NCBI RefSeq assembly: GCF_014256275.1 | Contig: NZ_JACCFE010000004.1 | Span: 214,088 to 278,087 of the forward strand | Length of the DNA: 64,000 nt | From: Rhodococcus sp. 4CII | GTDB lineage: Bacteria > Actinomycetota > Actinomycetes > Mycobacteriales > Mycobacteriaceae | Reading direction: 5' to 3' | Part shown: positions 1 through 9,590 of the stretch, piece by piece | How positions within the stretch are numbered: the stretch's first letter is position 1 | How the letters are laid out: every line of letters begins with the position of its first letter | The notes under the pieces: model-generated | What the model was told of the DNA's origin: nothing | The model's database searches: none | The model's input: only the letters and a program-made list of their open reading frames with translations | Made by a program: the position numbers and the translations under genes

Positions 1-243
1 ATCGCGTACGGCCCCTGCGGGGCTCTGCTTCCGGAAATGTTCCAGACGCGCTACCGCTACACCGGCGCCGGACTCGGCTACAACCTCGCCGGCGTGCTCG
101 GCGGTGCCGTGCCGCCGCTGATCGCCGCACCGCTGGCGTCCGCGTACGGCAGCGCCGCGATCGGCGTGATGCTCGCCGTCCTCGGCGTGGTCAGCCTGCT
201 GTGCACGAAGGCCCTGGTGGAAACGAAAGACGACGCGCTCTGA
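1..243 (+). CDS. MFS transporter, C-terminal end (partial)
   Basis: The reading frame is open from the first base and ends at 243, so only the last 80 residues of the protein are present. They form two hydrophobic segments rich in Gly and Ala. The sequence LLPEMFQTRYRYTGAGLGYN followed by a GG-AVPPLIA helix is the pattern seen near the C-terminus of metabolite:H+ symporters of the major facilitator superfamily. The substrate cannot be read from this fragment; dicarboxylate, shikimate or aromatic-acid transport are typical of the family. The neighbouring acyl-CoA ligase on the same strand suggests, as inference only, uptake of an organic acid. Confidence 0.75.
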   Translation: MAYGPCGALLPEMFQTRYRYTGAGLGYNLAGVLGGAVPPLIAAPLASAYGSAAIGVMLAVLGVVSLLCTKALVETKDDAL

Positions 244-249
244 CAGGGC

Positions 250-296
250 CGGCGAGGGGTGTCCGGACTTCGCACAGATACCGGCGCCCCTCGCCG
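250..296 (+). terminator. Stem-loop after the MFS gene
   Basis: CGGCGAGGGG at 250-259 pairs perfectly with CCCCTCGCCG at 287-296 around a 27-base loop. It starts seven bases after the transporter stop codon. There is no T-run, as is common in high-GC actinobacteria, so this is a plausible but unproven terminator separating the transporter from the acyl-CoA ligase. Confidence 0.45.
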
Positions 297-404
297 TGCA
301 GTATGCCCTGGATCACATCAACCAAGAGTAAGTTCGACCGCGGAAGGGCCTTCGGGTCTGCCCGTCCCGTAGGTGCCCGAACGGGCTCCTGGAGAGGAAG
401 AGTG

Positions 405-2045
405 ATGACAACCCCGCTTCCCAGCTACACCAACGGCGTGTGGGACGCCCCGATGCTCGGCGACACCATCGGAGACAACTTCGACCGGACCGTGGCAGCC
501 CACGGTGATCGTGACGCCCTGGTCGACCGGCCCTCGGGGCGGCGGTGGACGTACGCGGAGCTGAGGCGGGACGTCGACGCCGCGGCGGCGGGGTTGCTGA
601 AGCGGGGTATCGGGAAGGGCGACCGGGTGGGGATCTGGGCGCCGAACTGCCCGGAGTGGACGCTGATCCAGTTCGCGACGGCCAAGATCGGCGCCGTGCT
701 CGTCAACATCAACCCCGCCTACCGGGCGCACGAGTTGAAGTATGTGCTCGATCAGGCCGGTATCCGTCTGCTGGTGTCGGCGCCCGAGTTCAAGTCCTCC
801 GACTACGCGGCCATGATCGAGGAGGTCCGGCCCCAGTGCCCCGACCTCGAGATGGTGGTGCTCCTCGGCAGTGCCGAGTGGAGCCGGCTGGCGTCGGACG
901 GCATGGCTGCGCACGCCGCCGACCCGTCCCTGCTGCCTGCCGCGCAGGCGGCCCTGTCCTCGGACGACCCGATCAATATCCAATACACCTCGGGGACAAC
1001 CGGATTCCCCAAGGGTGCGACGCTCAGCCACCACAACATCCTGAACAACGGGTACTTCGTCGGCGAGCTGTGCCACTACACGGAGAACGACCGCGTCTGC
1101 ATCCCGGTGCCGTTCTACCACTGCTTCGGCATGGTGATGGGCAACCTGGCCTGCACGAGTCACGGCGCGACCATGGTCATCCCCGGGCCGTCCTTCGACC
1201 CGAAAGCCACGCTGCAAGCCGTCGAAGCGGAGAAGTGCACGTCGCTGTACGGGGTGCCGACGATGTTCATCGCCGAACTCGCCGAACCGGACTTCGCATC
1301 GTTCGACCTGTCGAGCCTGCGGACCGGAATCATGGCCGGATCACCCTGCCCGGTGGAGGTGATGAAGCAGGTCATCGAACAGATGGGGATGGCCGAGGTC
1401 TCCATCTGTTACGGCATGACCGAGACGTCGCCGGTGTCGTTGCAGACCCGGTCGGACGACACGATCGATCAGCGCGTGTCGACGGTCGGCCGGGTCGGCC
1501 CGCATCTCGAGGTCAAGATCGTCGATCCGGCAACGGGGTTGACCGTTCCGCGGGGCACGCCGGGCGAGCTCTGCACCCGGGGTTACTCGGTCATGCTCGG
1601 GTACTGGAACAACCCGGAGAAGACCGCCGAAGCGATCGACGCCGGACGATGGATGCACACCGGCGACATCGGTGTGATGGATTCCGACGGCTACGTCGCG
1701 ATCACCGGGCGGATCAAGGACATGGTCATCCGCGGCGGCGAGAACGTCTATCCCCGCGAGATCGAGGAGTTCCTGTACACGCATCCGGACATCCTCGACG
1801 CACAGGTCATCGGGGTGCCGGACGCGAAGTACGGCGAGGAACTGATGGTGTGGGTGCGGATGAAGGACGGTACCGAACCCCTGGACGCGGCGAAGGTGCG
1901 CGAATTCTGCACCGGAAAGCTCGCCCACTACAAGATCCCGAAATACGTGCACGTCGTCGACGAGTTCCCGATGACGGTGACGGGCAAGGTGCGCAAGGTC
2001 GAGATGCGCGAGCAGTCTCTCGACCTTTTGATCGGGCGCACCTGA
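405..2045 (+). CDS. Fatty-acid/short-chain acyl-CoA ligase (AMP-binding, FadD type)
   Basis: This 546-residue ANL-superfamily enzyme makes an acyl-adenylate from a carboxylic acid and ATP and then transfers the acyl group to CoA. The P-loop-like motif YTSGTTGFPKGA lies near residue 190, the YGMTETSP motif near residue 340, the TGDIG hinge-side motif near 420, and the C-terminal catalytic lysine lies in TVTGKVRK near residue 530. Length is normal for medium-chain FadD proteins. The ATG at 405 is chosen because GGAGAGGAAG at 391-400 is a good ribosome-binding site; an upstream extension in the same frame has no coding character. The substrate is unknown. A second ligase occurs at 10615-12150. 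Confidence 0.92.
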   Translation: MTTPLPSYTNGVWDAPMLGDTIGDNFDRTVAAHGDRDALVDRPSGRRWTYAELRRDVDAAAAGLLKRGIGKGDRVGIWAPNCPEWTLIQFATAKIGAVLVNINPAYRAHELKYVLDQAGIRLLVSAPEFKSSDYAAMIEEVRPQCPDLEMVVLLGSAEWSRLASDGMAAHAADPSLLPAAQAALSSDDPINIQYTSGTTGFPKGATLSHHNILNNGYFVGELCHYTENDRVCIPVPFYHCFGMVMGNLACTSHGATMVIPGPSFDPKATLQAVEAEKCTSLYGVPTMFIAELAEPDFASFDLSSLRTGIMAGSPCPVEVMKQVIEQMGMAEVSICYGMTETSPVSLQTRSDDTIDQRVSTVGRVGPHLEVKIVDPATGLTVPRGTPGELCTRGYSVMLGYWNNPEKTAEAIDAGRWMHTGDIGVMDSDGYVAITGRIKDMVIRGGENVYPREIEEFLYTHPDILDAQVIGVPDAKYGEELMVWVRMKDGTEPLDAAKVREFCTGKLAHYKIPKYVHVVDEFPMTVTGKVRKVEMREQSLDLLIGRT

Positions 2046-2131
2046 CCCGCCTCGTCACCTGGTCCGCAGCAACGTCGCGACGGTGTCGAACAGCGTGTGT
2101 TCCAGTTCGGGCGTCGACACGGGGCGGCGCT

Positions 2132-2716
2132 TCACCCCAGCGTCCCGGTGATCGCGTCGAGCCCGGCGGCCGCACACGCCTGATCCCGCATTCCGTCGGG
2201 AGCGCCGCCGACGCCGATTCCCGCGATCGACCCGCCGGCCGACTTCACGCTCACCCCGCCGGCGAGGAACAACGTGCCGGGAAGGTCGGCGACCGTCGCG
2301 CCGTCGCCCTTGGCCCGTTCGCTCAGATCACTGGTGTTCGCGCCGAACGCGGCAGCGGTGTACGCCTTCTGACGCGCCGCCTCCACGGTGTGCTGAGCGG
2401 CATTGTCCCCGCGCAACATCGCCTGCACGTTGCCGGCGCGATCGACCACCGACACGGTGACGAACCCGAGCCCGTCGGCCTGGCACTTCGCGAGCGCCGC
2501 CTGCGCTGCGGCCTGCGCAGTGCCGATACCGAGACGGTTCTGGCTCACCACGCCGTCCGCACCGTCGATCGCGGCCGGCGCGGCGGCGGTCGCCACCGGA
2601 ATGGACGTCGGACTCGCCTCGTCGGACGCGGACGTGCCGCACGCCGAGGTGGCGACGATCGCGGCGAGCGGGACGGTGATCGCCAGAATGCGGGGCAGGC
2701 GGTGGAAGGTGCGCAT
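2132..2716 (-). CDS. Secreted haem-binding-like lipoprotein (GlcG/HbpS, DUF336)
   Basis: The 194-residue protein starts with an Arg-rich n-region and a hydrophobic core, followed by the lipobox-like TSAC near residue 25, so it is probably lipid-anchored outside the cell membrane. A low-complexity linker rich in Ala, Pro and Thr follows. The C-terminal ~140 residues match the GlcG/HbpS family: VVDRAGNVQAMLRGDNA, ARQKAYTAAAF and GGVSVKSAG-SIAGIGVGGA are its usual landmarks. HbpS relatives bind haem or act as extracellular redox sensors; some are linked to cobalamin or glycolate loci. The ATG at 2716 is preferred over an upstream in-frame start because it begins directly with the signal sequence. 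It converges with the acyl-CoA ligase. Confidence 0.85.
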   Translation of the reverse strand: MRTFHRLPRILAITVPLAAIVATSACGTSASDEASPTSIPVATAAAPAAIDGADGVVSQNRLGIGTAQAAAQAALAKCQADGLGFVTVSVVDRAGNVQAMLRGDNAAQHTVEAARQKAYTAAAFGANTSDLSERAKGDGATVADLPGTLFLAGGVSVKSAGGSIAGIGVGGAPDGMRDQACAAAGLDAITGTLG

Positions 2717-2781
2717 CGGAGGGCCTTTCGGATGTATGTACTTCACGGCTACCCGTAACACCCTGCGGTGTTGCGGGTTTT

Positions 2782-4241
2782 ACCGCAATACCGTTCAGTT
2801 AGTGCGGGTTGCGTTACGATGAGGTGTGCCTCGGAGTGGATGGGTGAAACCGGTCTCGGATCGGCGGTTGTCGGATGTGGTGTCGGTGGGGTTGTTGACC
2901 AGGGTGTTTCCCGCGTCCCTGGTCGATGAGGTGATCGCGGAATGCGGGCGGACCGAGCAGCGCAGTAGGTCGTTGACCGCTCGCGTGACGGCGTATTTCT
3001 CGATCGGGATGGCATTGAATTCGCAAGGCTCCTACGAGGAGGTCTTCGAGCAGCTCACCGACGGTTTGTCGTGGTCGTCGGGATGGTCGCAGTCCTGGTC
3101 GTCGCCGACGAAATCGGCGATCTTCCAGGCCCGGTCCCGGCTGGGGCACGAACCGGTGCGGGAGCTGTTCCGCCGTGTCGCACGACCGCTCGCCGACGCG
3201 GATACACCCGGATCCTGGCTCGCCGGGCGCCGGTTGGTGGCCCTCGACGGGACCTGCCTCGACCTGCCCGACACCCCGGCCAACGCCGAGCATTTCGGGC
3301 GGCCCGGATCGAGTCGCGGCGAGAAGTCCGCGTTCCCGCAGGCACGATTGGTGGCCCTCGCCGAATGCGGCACCCACGCGGTCTTCGACGCCGCGATCGG
3401 ACCGTGCCGCACCTCCGAGCGGGAGCTCGCGCACGATCTGTTCGACACCCTCGAACCGGGAATGCTGCTGCTCGCCGACCGCAGCCTGTACGGATTCGAC
3501 ATGTGGACCCGGGCCGCCGCCACCGGCGCCGACCTACTGTGGCGGGTCACATCGACCCTCTCACCTCGCCACCTCGAGACCCTCGACGACGGATCCTGGC
3601 TGGCACAGATCGTCCCCACCTCCGGAAAGAATCGGCAGCAGCGCACACCACTGACGGTGCGCGTGATCGACTACACCCTCGACGACGGGCGGGGAAACCC
3701 TGAGCAGTACCGGCTGCTGACCACCATCCTCGACCCCGCCGACGCATCCGCGGAAGAACTCGCCCTCGCCTACGCCCAACGCTGGGAGATCGAGAACACC
3801 TTCGACGAACTCAAAACCCACCAACGCGGGCCGCGAGCGGTCCTGCGGTCGAAATCCCCACCGCTGGTCGAGCAGGAAATCTGGGGGCACCTGTGCTGCC
3901 ACTACGCCATCCGCACCCTGATGCGCGACGCCGCGACCGCCGGCAGTCACGACCGAAGACCGGATGTCCTTCGTCGCCGCCCTGCGGATCACCCGACGAT
4001 CCCTGTCCCACAGCTCTTTTTCCCCCTCATAACCACCACGCCGCCACCCGATTGTGGAATCAGGGCATCGCCAAACTCCTGCGCCGCATCAACCCAGCAC
4101 GCCGACACCGCGCCAACCCCCGCGTCGTCAAACGCAAAGTCCTCAAATGGCCCGCCAAACGCGCACACCACCAACACCATCCACAACCCACTCAACCGCC
4201 GAAATGCACATCCTTGTTCACTAACTGAACGGTATTGCGGT
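2782..4241 (+). mobile_element. IS4-family insertion sequence, degenerate
   Basis: The element is bounded by 23-bp perfect inverted repeats: ACCGCAATACCGTTCAGTTA at 2782-2801 (continuing to 2804) and its reverse complement at 4219-4241. It carries one DDE transposase gene. No target duplication is visible. The left flank is the haem-binding gene promoter, and the right flank is the middle of an IS256-family transposase gene. The element therefore probably once sat inside an IS256 copy, and a deletion or recombination removed the left part. Confidence 0.85.
2826..4228 (+). pseudogene. IS4-family transposase, frameshifted
   Basis: The first ~375 residues form a typical IS4 transposase. The catalytic aspartates lie in VALDGTCLD and LLLADRSLYG, and the YREK signature is intact in YAQRWEIENTFDELK (Y-2-R-3-E-6-K). 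After the helix ending TLMRDAAT the coding signal moves to a second frame near 3945 (TTEDRMSFVAALRITRRSL) and to a third near 4020 (HNHHAATRLWNQGIAKLL). At least two indels therefore separate it from a full-length protein. The start is a GTG at 2826. The enzyme is probably inactive unless the shifts are sequencing errors. Confidence 0.85.
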
Positions 4242-4244
4242 TAA

Positions 4245-4524
4245 AGGAGAGACTCAACAAGGAGATCCGGCGGCGGACCGATGTCGTCGGGATCTTCCCC
4301 GACCGCACCGCCCTCATCCGGCTCGTCGGCGCAGTCCTGGCCGAACAGCACGACGAATGGATCGAAGCCCGCCGCTACCTCGGTCTCGACGTGCTGGCCC
4401 GCTCCCGCGGAACCCACACACCATCCGAACCCGCCGAGGAGGTGACACCGGCGGCCCTGACCGCATAACCACCAGCCGAGGAATCACACGACGACGTCGT
4501 ACACCACCTCACGGGACTTGACCC
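4245..4524 (+). pseudogene. IS256-family transposase C-terminal relic
   Basis: The last ~73 codons of an IS256-type transposase are present (ending at 4468), followed by the 3' non-coding end of the element. The region is nearly identical, in reverse orientation, to 27122-27400, which is the same transposase in a less truncated copy. One extra T at about 4500 is the only difference noticed. The 5' part is missing, cut off at the right inverted repeat of the IS4 element. Confidence 0.85.
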
Positions 4525-4626
4525 CCGCCCGACCTGGTGCCGACGGGCAAGTTCTCGAATCGATAACTCCTCAACCCGCGCGTCACGCCGAATCCGAGCA
4601 AACAGCTCCACGGGAATCCTCATCAC
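4525..4626 (-). pseudogene. IstA (IS21-family) N-terminal fragment
   Basis: Read leftwards from 4626 the frame gives MMRIPVELFARIRRDARVE followed by LSIRELARRHQVGRG. This is the N-terminal helix-turn-helix start of IS21-family IstA transposases. It stops after about 35 residues at the end of the IS256 relic, so only a stub remains. The 140 bases upstream look like the non-coding end of an IS21 element. Confidence 0.6.
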
Positions 4627-4765
4627 TGCCCTTCAATGCTGGCGGCATAAACCAGATGCCACCACCACTGAACCGGGCTCAGCTCAAACCGTCACCACCA
4701 CCACGGCGAGTCGAAGATGGGCTCAGATCAAACCGTCACAGTGGTCCCGAATCAAGCTGTCATAG

Positions 4766-4809
4766 TCAACACTTACGACCTGATGGCCCACCGACGATGC
4801 GGATCGCAA
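4766..4809 (-). pseudogene. C-terminal end of an unknown ORF split by the IS256 insertion
   Basis: If the IS256 element (4810-9633) and one copy of its 8-bp target duplication are removed, the minus-strand frame from 9783 to 9642 joins this segment without a shift. The joined peptide ends with YGEFAI, RIVGGPSGRKC and a stop at 4766. An in-frame stop lies just upstream at 9784-9786, so the fragment has at most ~62 codons. I do not recognise it. Confidence 0.4.
4802..4809 (+). repeat. 8-bp target-site duplication, left copy (IS256 element)
   Basis: GATCGCAA directly precedes the left inverted repeat and is repeated exactly at 9634-9641 after the right inverted repeat. Eight-base duplications are characteristic of the IS256 family. 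Confidence 0.9.
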
Positions 4810-4880
4810 GGGACTGTCGGGATAACGGTTGAACTGGATCTGGCCGACACGCCGAGTTAGCTTGGCGAGAAGGCAAGACA

Positions 4881-5990
4881 ATGACCGAAACACTCGATCC
4901 TATGGATCAGACGAAGATTGACCACCAGAAGCTGGCCCAACAACTGTTGGCGCAGGCGAAAGCCGAGGGTGTCGAGCTGGTCGGCCCAAACGGACTGCTC
5001 AACCAGCTCACCGCGAACGTCCTGGAAACCGCACTCGAAGCCGAGATGGACGAGCACCTCGGCTACGAGAAACACCACGTCACGGGGCGAAACGGCGAAA
5101 ACTCCCGGAATGGGAGGCGGACGAAGACCGTGCTCACCGAAATCGGACCGGTACAGATCCAGGTTCCACGGGACACTGATGCCTCGTTCGACCCGCAGAT
5201 CGTCAGGAAACGGCAGCGACGCCTGACCGGGGTCGACGAGATCATTCTGTCCCTCTCGGCGAAAGGCCTGACCACGGGGGAAGTCGCGGCACACTTCGAC
5301 GACGTCTACGGCGCATCGGTCTCCAAGGAGACCATCAGCAAGATCACCGACAAGGTCCTCACGGAGATGACCGAATGGTCCGTCCGCCCCCTCGACCCGG
5401 TGTATCCAGTGATGTTCATCGATGCCATCCACGTCAAGATCCGCGACGGTCAGGTCGCCAACCGGCCCGTCTACGTCGCGGTCGGCGTCACTACCGCCGG
5501 GCAACGCGACATCCTCGGACTGTGGGCAGGTGACGGTGGTGAGGGCGCCAAGTTCTGGCTCGCCGTCCTGACGGAAATTCGCAACCGCGGGGTCACCGAC
5601 GTGTGCATCGCCGTCTGCGACGGACTCAAGGGGCTACCCGACGCGATCACGACCGTGTGGCCACGAACCGTGGTCCAGACCTGCCTGATCCACCTGCTGC
5701 GCAACACCTTCCGTTACGCATCACGCCAGTACTGGGACGAGATGTCACGGGACCTGCGGCCGATATACACCGCAGTCAACGAGACCGCGGCCAAGGAGCA
5801 GTTCACCGAGTTTGCCGGCAAATGGGGCCCGAAGTATCCGGCGATCGTCCGCCTGTGGGAGAGCGCCTGGAGCGAGTTCGTGCCGTTCCTCGACTACGAC
5901 CCCGAGATCCGCCGGGTCATTTGCTCGACGAACGCGATCGAGTCCCTCAACGCGCGCTACCGACGGTCGGTGCGGGCGAGGGGACACTTC
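4881..5990 (+). pseudogene. IS256-family transposase, 5' part (interrupted)
   Basis: The first 370 residues of a mutator-type (Transposase_mut) DDE transposase are intact. The N-terminal region has LTANVLETALEAEMDEHLGY, the catalytic core includes FIDAIHVKIRDGQ, and CSTNAIESLNARYRR precedes the break. The reading frame is cut after RARGHF. The missing 51 codons (SEQAALKCLYLATRALDPTG and onwards) lie at 9438-9590 in matching frame. Both halves plus one proline codon give the expected ~421 residues, so the gene was intact until the second element arrived. Confidence 0.93.
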
Positions 5991-6063
5991 CTATTAGTTA
6001 CGTGGAATCAGAACGAGGCTGGAACGATCTCGGCCAAGGAAACCACGGAACTGGGAGGCAGGC

Positions 6064-7128
6064 TTGGGAACGGTGGTGCTGGAGGAGAAGTGGCCGGTGC
6101 TCGGCAGACACGAACGCGCGGCAGGCTGGTTGCGAGTGTGGGTCGATCTGGGTCGAGCACCGCGGACGATCGACGCGTATGCGCGCGGGCTGGCGGAGTT
6201 CCTGCAGGTCTGTGAGGACCATGGCATCGACCCGGTCGCCGCGAACCGGGCGGATGTCGCGGTGTTCGTTCGCGAGCTGACCGGGCGGGCCAGCCGTCGC
6301 GGCAGGAACGTGGTGTCGATCGATTCCGGGTGTGGATTGGCAAATGCCACGATCCAGCAGCGGCTGGTGCCGGTGCGGTTATTTTTCGACTTTTTGGTGG
6401 AGGAAGGTGTTCGGGAATCTAATCCTGTTGGTCGAGGCAGGTATACGCCAGGGCGGAAGTGGGGTGGACAGCAGCGTGGCCTGGTGCCACGGCTCGTGAA
6501 ACTTCCGTGGATTCCAACCGAGCAGCAGTGGCTCGACATCCTCGCCGTCGCCGCGGCCGAGCCGCCGCGTAACCGGCTGATGCTCGCACTGGCCTACGAC
6601 GCCGCGCTGCGCCGCGAGGAGTTGTGCTCCCTGCGCACCGACGACCTGGATCCAGCTCGTCGGATGTTACGAGTGCGGGCGGAGACGACGAAGAACCGGC
6701 TCGAGCGAATAGTGCCGTATTCGGCGCCAACCGGGGTGTTGCTGCAAAAGTATTTGACGCATCGAGCGACCATAAGCCAGGCCCGAGGACCGCTGTTTCT
6801 GTCCGAGTCACGCCGCAACCATGCCGATCCGTTGAGTTTGTGGACATGGTCGAAAGTGGTGCGACGCATCGCAGTCGATGCGGGAGTGCCGCAGTTCTCC
6901 ACCCACACGACCCGGCATCTGTGCTTGACGGACCTGGCACGGACGGGTTGGGAACTACACGCGATCGCCACCTTCGCCGGACATCGCAGCACCGAAACCA
7001 CACTCACCTATATCCACCTGTCCGGGCGGGAGCTGGCCGACAAGCTCGCTCTCGGCATGAACCACATCCACTCATGGCGGGTGGAGATGCTGGCTCGCCT
7101 CGACGAGCAGGAGACCAGTCGCCGATGA
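6064..7128 (+). CDS. Tyrosine recombinase, TnpA-like
   Basis: This site-specific DNA recombinase has 354 residues. An N-terminal SAM-like core-binding domain (about 20-110) is followed by the catalytic domain. The conserved residues are visible: Arg in ALRREEL near 190, His-x-x-Arg in HTTRHLCLTDLA near 303, and GHRSTETTLTYIH near 325 with the nucleophilic Tyr. The annotated start is TTG; a GTG nine bases downstream is an alternative. Its stop overlaps the next gene in ATGA, so the two recombinases are translated as a coupled pair and probably act together on the element's ends. Confidence 0.88.
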   Translation: MGTVVLEEKWPVLGRHERAAGWLRVWVDLGRAPRTIDAYARGLAEFLQVCEDHGIDPVAANRADVAVFVRELTGRASRRGRNVVSIDSGCGLANATIQQRLVPVRLFFDFLVEEGVRESNPVGRGRYTPGRKWGGQQRGLVPRLVKLPWIPTEQQWLDILAVAAAEPPRNRLMLALAYDAALRREELCSLRTDDLDPARRMLRVRAETTKNRLERIVPYSAPTGVLLQKYLTHRATISQARGPLFLSESRRNHADPLSLWTWSKVVRRIAVDAGVPQFSTHTTRHLCLTDLARTGWELHAIATFAGHRSTETTLTYIHLSGRELADKLALGMNHIHSWRVEMLARLDEQETSRR

Positions 7129-9416
7129 CAATGATGATGAATTCGCAGACAGCACCATCCGTTTGGGAGTGGCCGCTACGGCTGGATCGTTTCCGTCGCC
7201 ACGGGCGGCTCTCGAAGAACGAGTCCGATGCGCTGCAGACCCTCGGTTTCGACCTGCTACGGCTCGACCGGGAGCGCGAACACCCGCAGTGGCAGGCGAT
7301 TGCGCGGTTGACCGCACCACTGGACGAGGCGATCGCGGCTCTGCACTGGCATCCCGACACCGTGTTCCAGCGACGGTTCGCCCGCTACGCCACCGCGATC
7401 GTCCTGCATCGCTGCGGTGAGCTGGGCCGCGACTTCTGGTCCTGGTCGACGCAGGAGTGGGCCGAGCTGCTGCGCCCACAGCAGCTGCGGGAGCGTTTCC
7501 GGGGGCAGGTCGGCATGCAGGCACGTCCCTATCTGCTCGTTCATGCCTATTTGCTCACCGGGTTCACCGCATTCGATCTGGTCGGCCCGTTCGCGCGGCA
7601 GACGTTGGCGCAGCGGATATTCGGTTCCGTCAGCGTCGATCAGGCGGTCGAGCCGGTTCGCGCGGTGCTGAACGGATGGGGATATCGTGCCGCGAATCTG
7701 GAGTCGATGATCTGCACCTTGTTGCTGCTCAACCGCAGCCCGATGCTGAACGAGCTCACCTCATCGGCGCTGGACCGGCTGCGGGCGGACGCGGCGATCG
7801 AACGGCACTTCCACGGCCGCCACCTGCACGGCGTTCACCGGGCTCTGGCCACGCTCGGCCACACCGGCCCTCCACCGGCACCGCGATACGGGGACGGGCC
7901 CGTCCCCATCACCGGCACCGCCCCGGGCTGGGCGCAGGCGGTCGAACGCTGGCACGCCACCGCGACGGTCCAACCGAGTACCCGCGACACCCATCGCGTC
8001 GTGCTGGCCAAGATCGGCCGTTGGCTCGCCGCCGACCATCCCGATATCACCGGGCCCGCTGACTGGACACGGCAGACCTGCTCGGCCTGGATCGCCGCCG
8101 TCGACCGCATGCATGTCGGCGACCACATCCAATCGGAGAGCTGGCGTGAGAGCCGCATCGAACAGCTCGGAAAACCATTGTCGGCGAAAACGAAACGCAC
8201 CTACATCCGGATCGTCCGCACTTTCTTCCGCGATATCCAGGACTGGGACTGGATCCCGCGTCGATTCGACCCCGCGCGAGCATTGGAAACCCCGCGCAGC
8301 ATCCGGGCACTGCAAGGACCCGACCCGCGAGTGATCGCCGATGACCTCTGGGCCAAACTTCTCTGGGCCGGCCTCAACCTCGATCCCGGCGACCTGCCCG
8401 CAGGACCCGGGGCCCACCCGGTCGACATGGTCCGCGCCGTCACGCTGACCTGGCTGTTCGCCGGCCAGCGCAGCGACGAAATCGCCCGGCTTCGGGTCGG
8501 CTGCATCCGCTGGCAACACGATCAGCCCGCCGTCGTCGATGACCGACAGCAGACCGACTCATCGGTCTGTCTGCTCGATATCCCTACCCACAAGACTGGC
8601 ACCGCGTTCACCAAGCCCGTCGACCCGTTGTTGGGCCGGGCGATCGAAGCATGGCAGGCCCTGCGCCCCGCGCAACCACCGATGCTGGACCGGAAAACCG
8701 GTGAGAAGGTGCACTTCCTGTTCGCAGTCCGGGCCGGGCGGATCAGCAAGAACTACATCAACGACACGATCATCCCCGCGCTCTGCCGCAAGGCCGACAT
8801 TCCTGCCGCCGACGTTCGCGGGCCGATCACCAGCCACCGCGCTCGCTCCACCATCGCGACACAGCTCTACAACGCCAAGGAACCGATGACGCTGTTCGAG
8901 CTGCAGGCTTGGCTCGGGCACCGCAGCCCGGAATCGACCCAGCACTACGCCAGAATTACCCCGAATACCCTGGCCAAGGCATACAACGACGCCGGTTACT
9001 TCGCGCGCAACGTCCGCACCATCGAAGTCCTCGTTGACCGCGACGCTGCGACTTCCGGCGCTGCCGCCGTTGGTGAGCCTTGGCAGCACTACGACCTCGG
9101 CCACGGATTCTGCAGCTACACCTTCTTCGAGCAATGCCCGCACCGCATGGCCTGCGCCCGCTGTGACTTCTACATACCCAAAGAGTCCAGCAAAAGTGAA
9201 CTCTTGCAGGCGAAATCGAACCTTCAGCGCATGCTCGTCAGCATCCCACTCACCGACGATGAACAAGCAGCCGTCGAAGACGGCCAAGCCGCCCTCGACC
9301 AGCTACTGCAACGCCTCGCCGACGTTCCGACCCCGGCCGGAACAACACCACGCCAACTGACCGCCACCCCGTTGCCGATCGTCGCCGTCAACCATGGCCG
9401 ACCAGCACGAACTTGA
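7125..9416 (+). CDS. Large tyrosine recombinase, TnpB-like
   Basis: The 763-residue protein has a long N-terminal region with no obvious family signature, a core-binding domain from about 270, and a C-terminal catalytic domain. The active-site pattern is present: Arg in GQRSDEIARLR, His-x-x-Arg in TSHRARSTIATQ, and LGHRSPESTQHYARI with the Tyr. Near the C-terminus a cysteine cluster, CPHRMACARCDFYIP, resembles the zinc-binding tail common in this subgroup. It starts at the ATG that overlaps tnpA's stop. It likely works as a heteromer with the upstream recombinase during excision and integration. Confidence 0.88.
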   Translation: MTMMMNSQTAPSVWEWPLRLDRFRRHGRLSKNESDALQTLGFDLLRLDREREHPQWQAIARLTAPLDEAIAALHWHPDTVFQRRFARYATAIVLHRCGELGRDFWSWSTQEWAELLRPQQLRERFRGQVGMQARPYLLVHAYLLTGFTAFDLVGPFARQTLAQRIFGSVSVDQAVEPVRAVLNGWGYRAANLESMICTLLLLNRSPMLNELTSSALDRLRADAAIERHFHGRHLHGVHRALATLGHTGPPPAPRYGDGPVPITGTAPGWAQAVERWHATATVQPSTRDTHRVVLAKIGRWLAADHPDITGPADWTRQTCSAWIAAVDRMHVGDHIQSESWRESRIEQLGKPLSAKTKRTYIRIVRTFFRDIQDWDWIPRRFDPARALETPRSIRALQGPDPRVIADDLWAKLLWAGLNLDPGDLPAGPGAHPVDMVRAVTLTWLFAGQRSDEIARLRVGCIRWQHDQPAVVDDRQQTDSSVCLLDIPTHKTGTAFTKPVDPLLGRAIEAWQALRPAQPPMLDRKTGEKVHFLFAVRAGRISKNYINDTIIPALCRKADIPAADVRGPITSHRARSTIATQLYNAKEPMTLFELQAWLGHRSPESTQHYARITPNTLAKAYNDAGYFARNVRTIEVLVDRDAATSGAAAVGEPWQHYDLGHGFCSYTFFEQCPHRMACARCDFYIPKESSKSELLQAKSNLQRMLVSIPLTDDEQAAVEDGQAALDQLLQRLADVPTPAGTTPRQLTATPLPIVAVNHGRPART

Positions 9417-9437
9417 CAATCTTGATTCCACAGAACC

Positions 9438-9590
9438 AGCGAGCAGGCCGCGCTCAAGTGTCTCTACCTGGCCACCCGGGCACTGGACCCCACTGGTAAA
9501 GGAAGAGCACGATGGGTGACGAGGTGGAAGCCGGCCCTCAACGCGTTTGCTATCACATTCGAAGGCCGCATCACCCCAACGATGATCTAG
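9438..9590 (+). pseudogene. IS256-family transposase, 3' part (interrupted)
   Basis: The last 50 codons of the transposase begun at 4881 are found here, in the same frame, beginning SEQAALKCLYLATRALDPTG and ending in a TAG at 9588-9590. The right inverted repeat follows at once. Confidence 0.9.

Larger units (their letters stand above)
5991..9437 (+). mobile_element. Cargo-free tyrosine-recombinase element (Tn554-like, tnpA-tnpB only)
   Basis: This 3.45-kb insert consists almost entirely of two overlapping site-specific recombinase genes. A 9-bp inverted repeat, GTGGAATCA at 6002-6010 and TGATTCCAC at 9423-9431, lies just inside each end. No target duplication is evident. The arrangement of a ~354-residue and a ~763-residue tyrosine recombinase in tandem resembles TnpA and TnpB of Tn554, but the small third protein TnpC and any passenger gene are absent. 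Confidence 0.8.

Noticed and set aside
545..2758. A 737-codon frame on the plus strand overlapping the first acyl-CoA ligase
   Set aside because: It is an Arg-rich shadow frame of the ligase and the lipoprotein gene, typical of high-GC DNA, without family motifs.
4518..4832. A 104-codon plus-strand frame in the IS21 relic
   Set aside because: The opposite strand carries the recognisable IstA start; the plus frame is Pro/Ser-rich noise.
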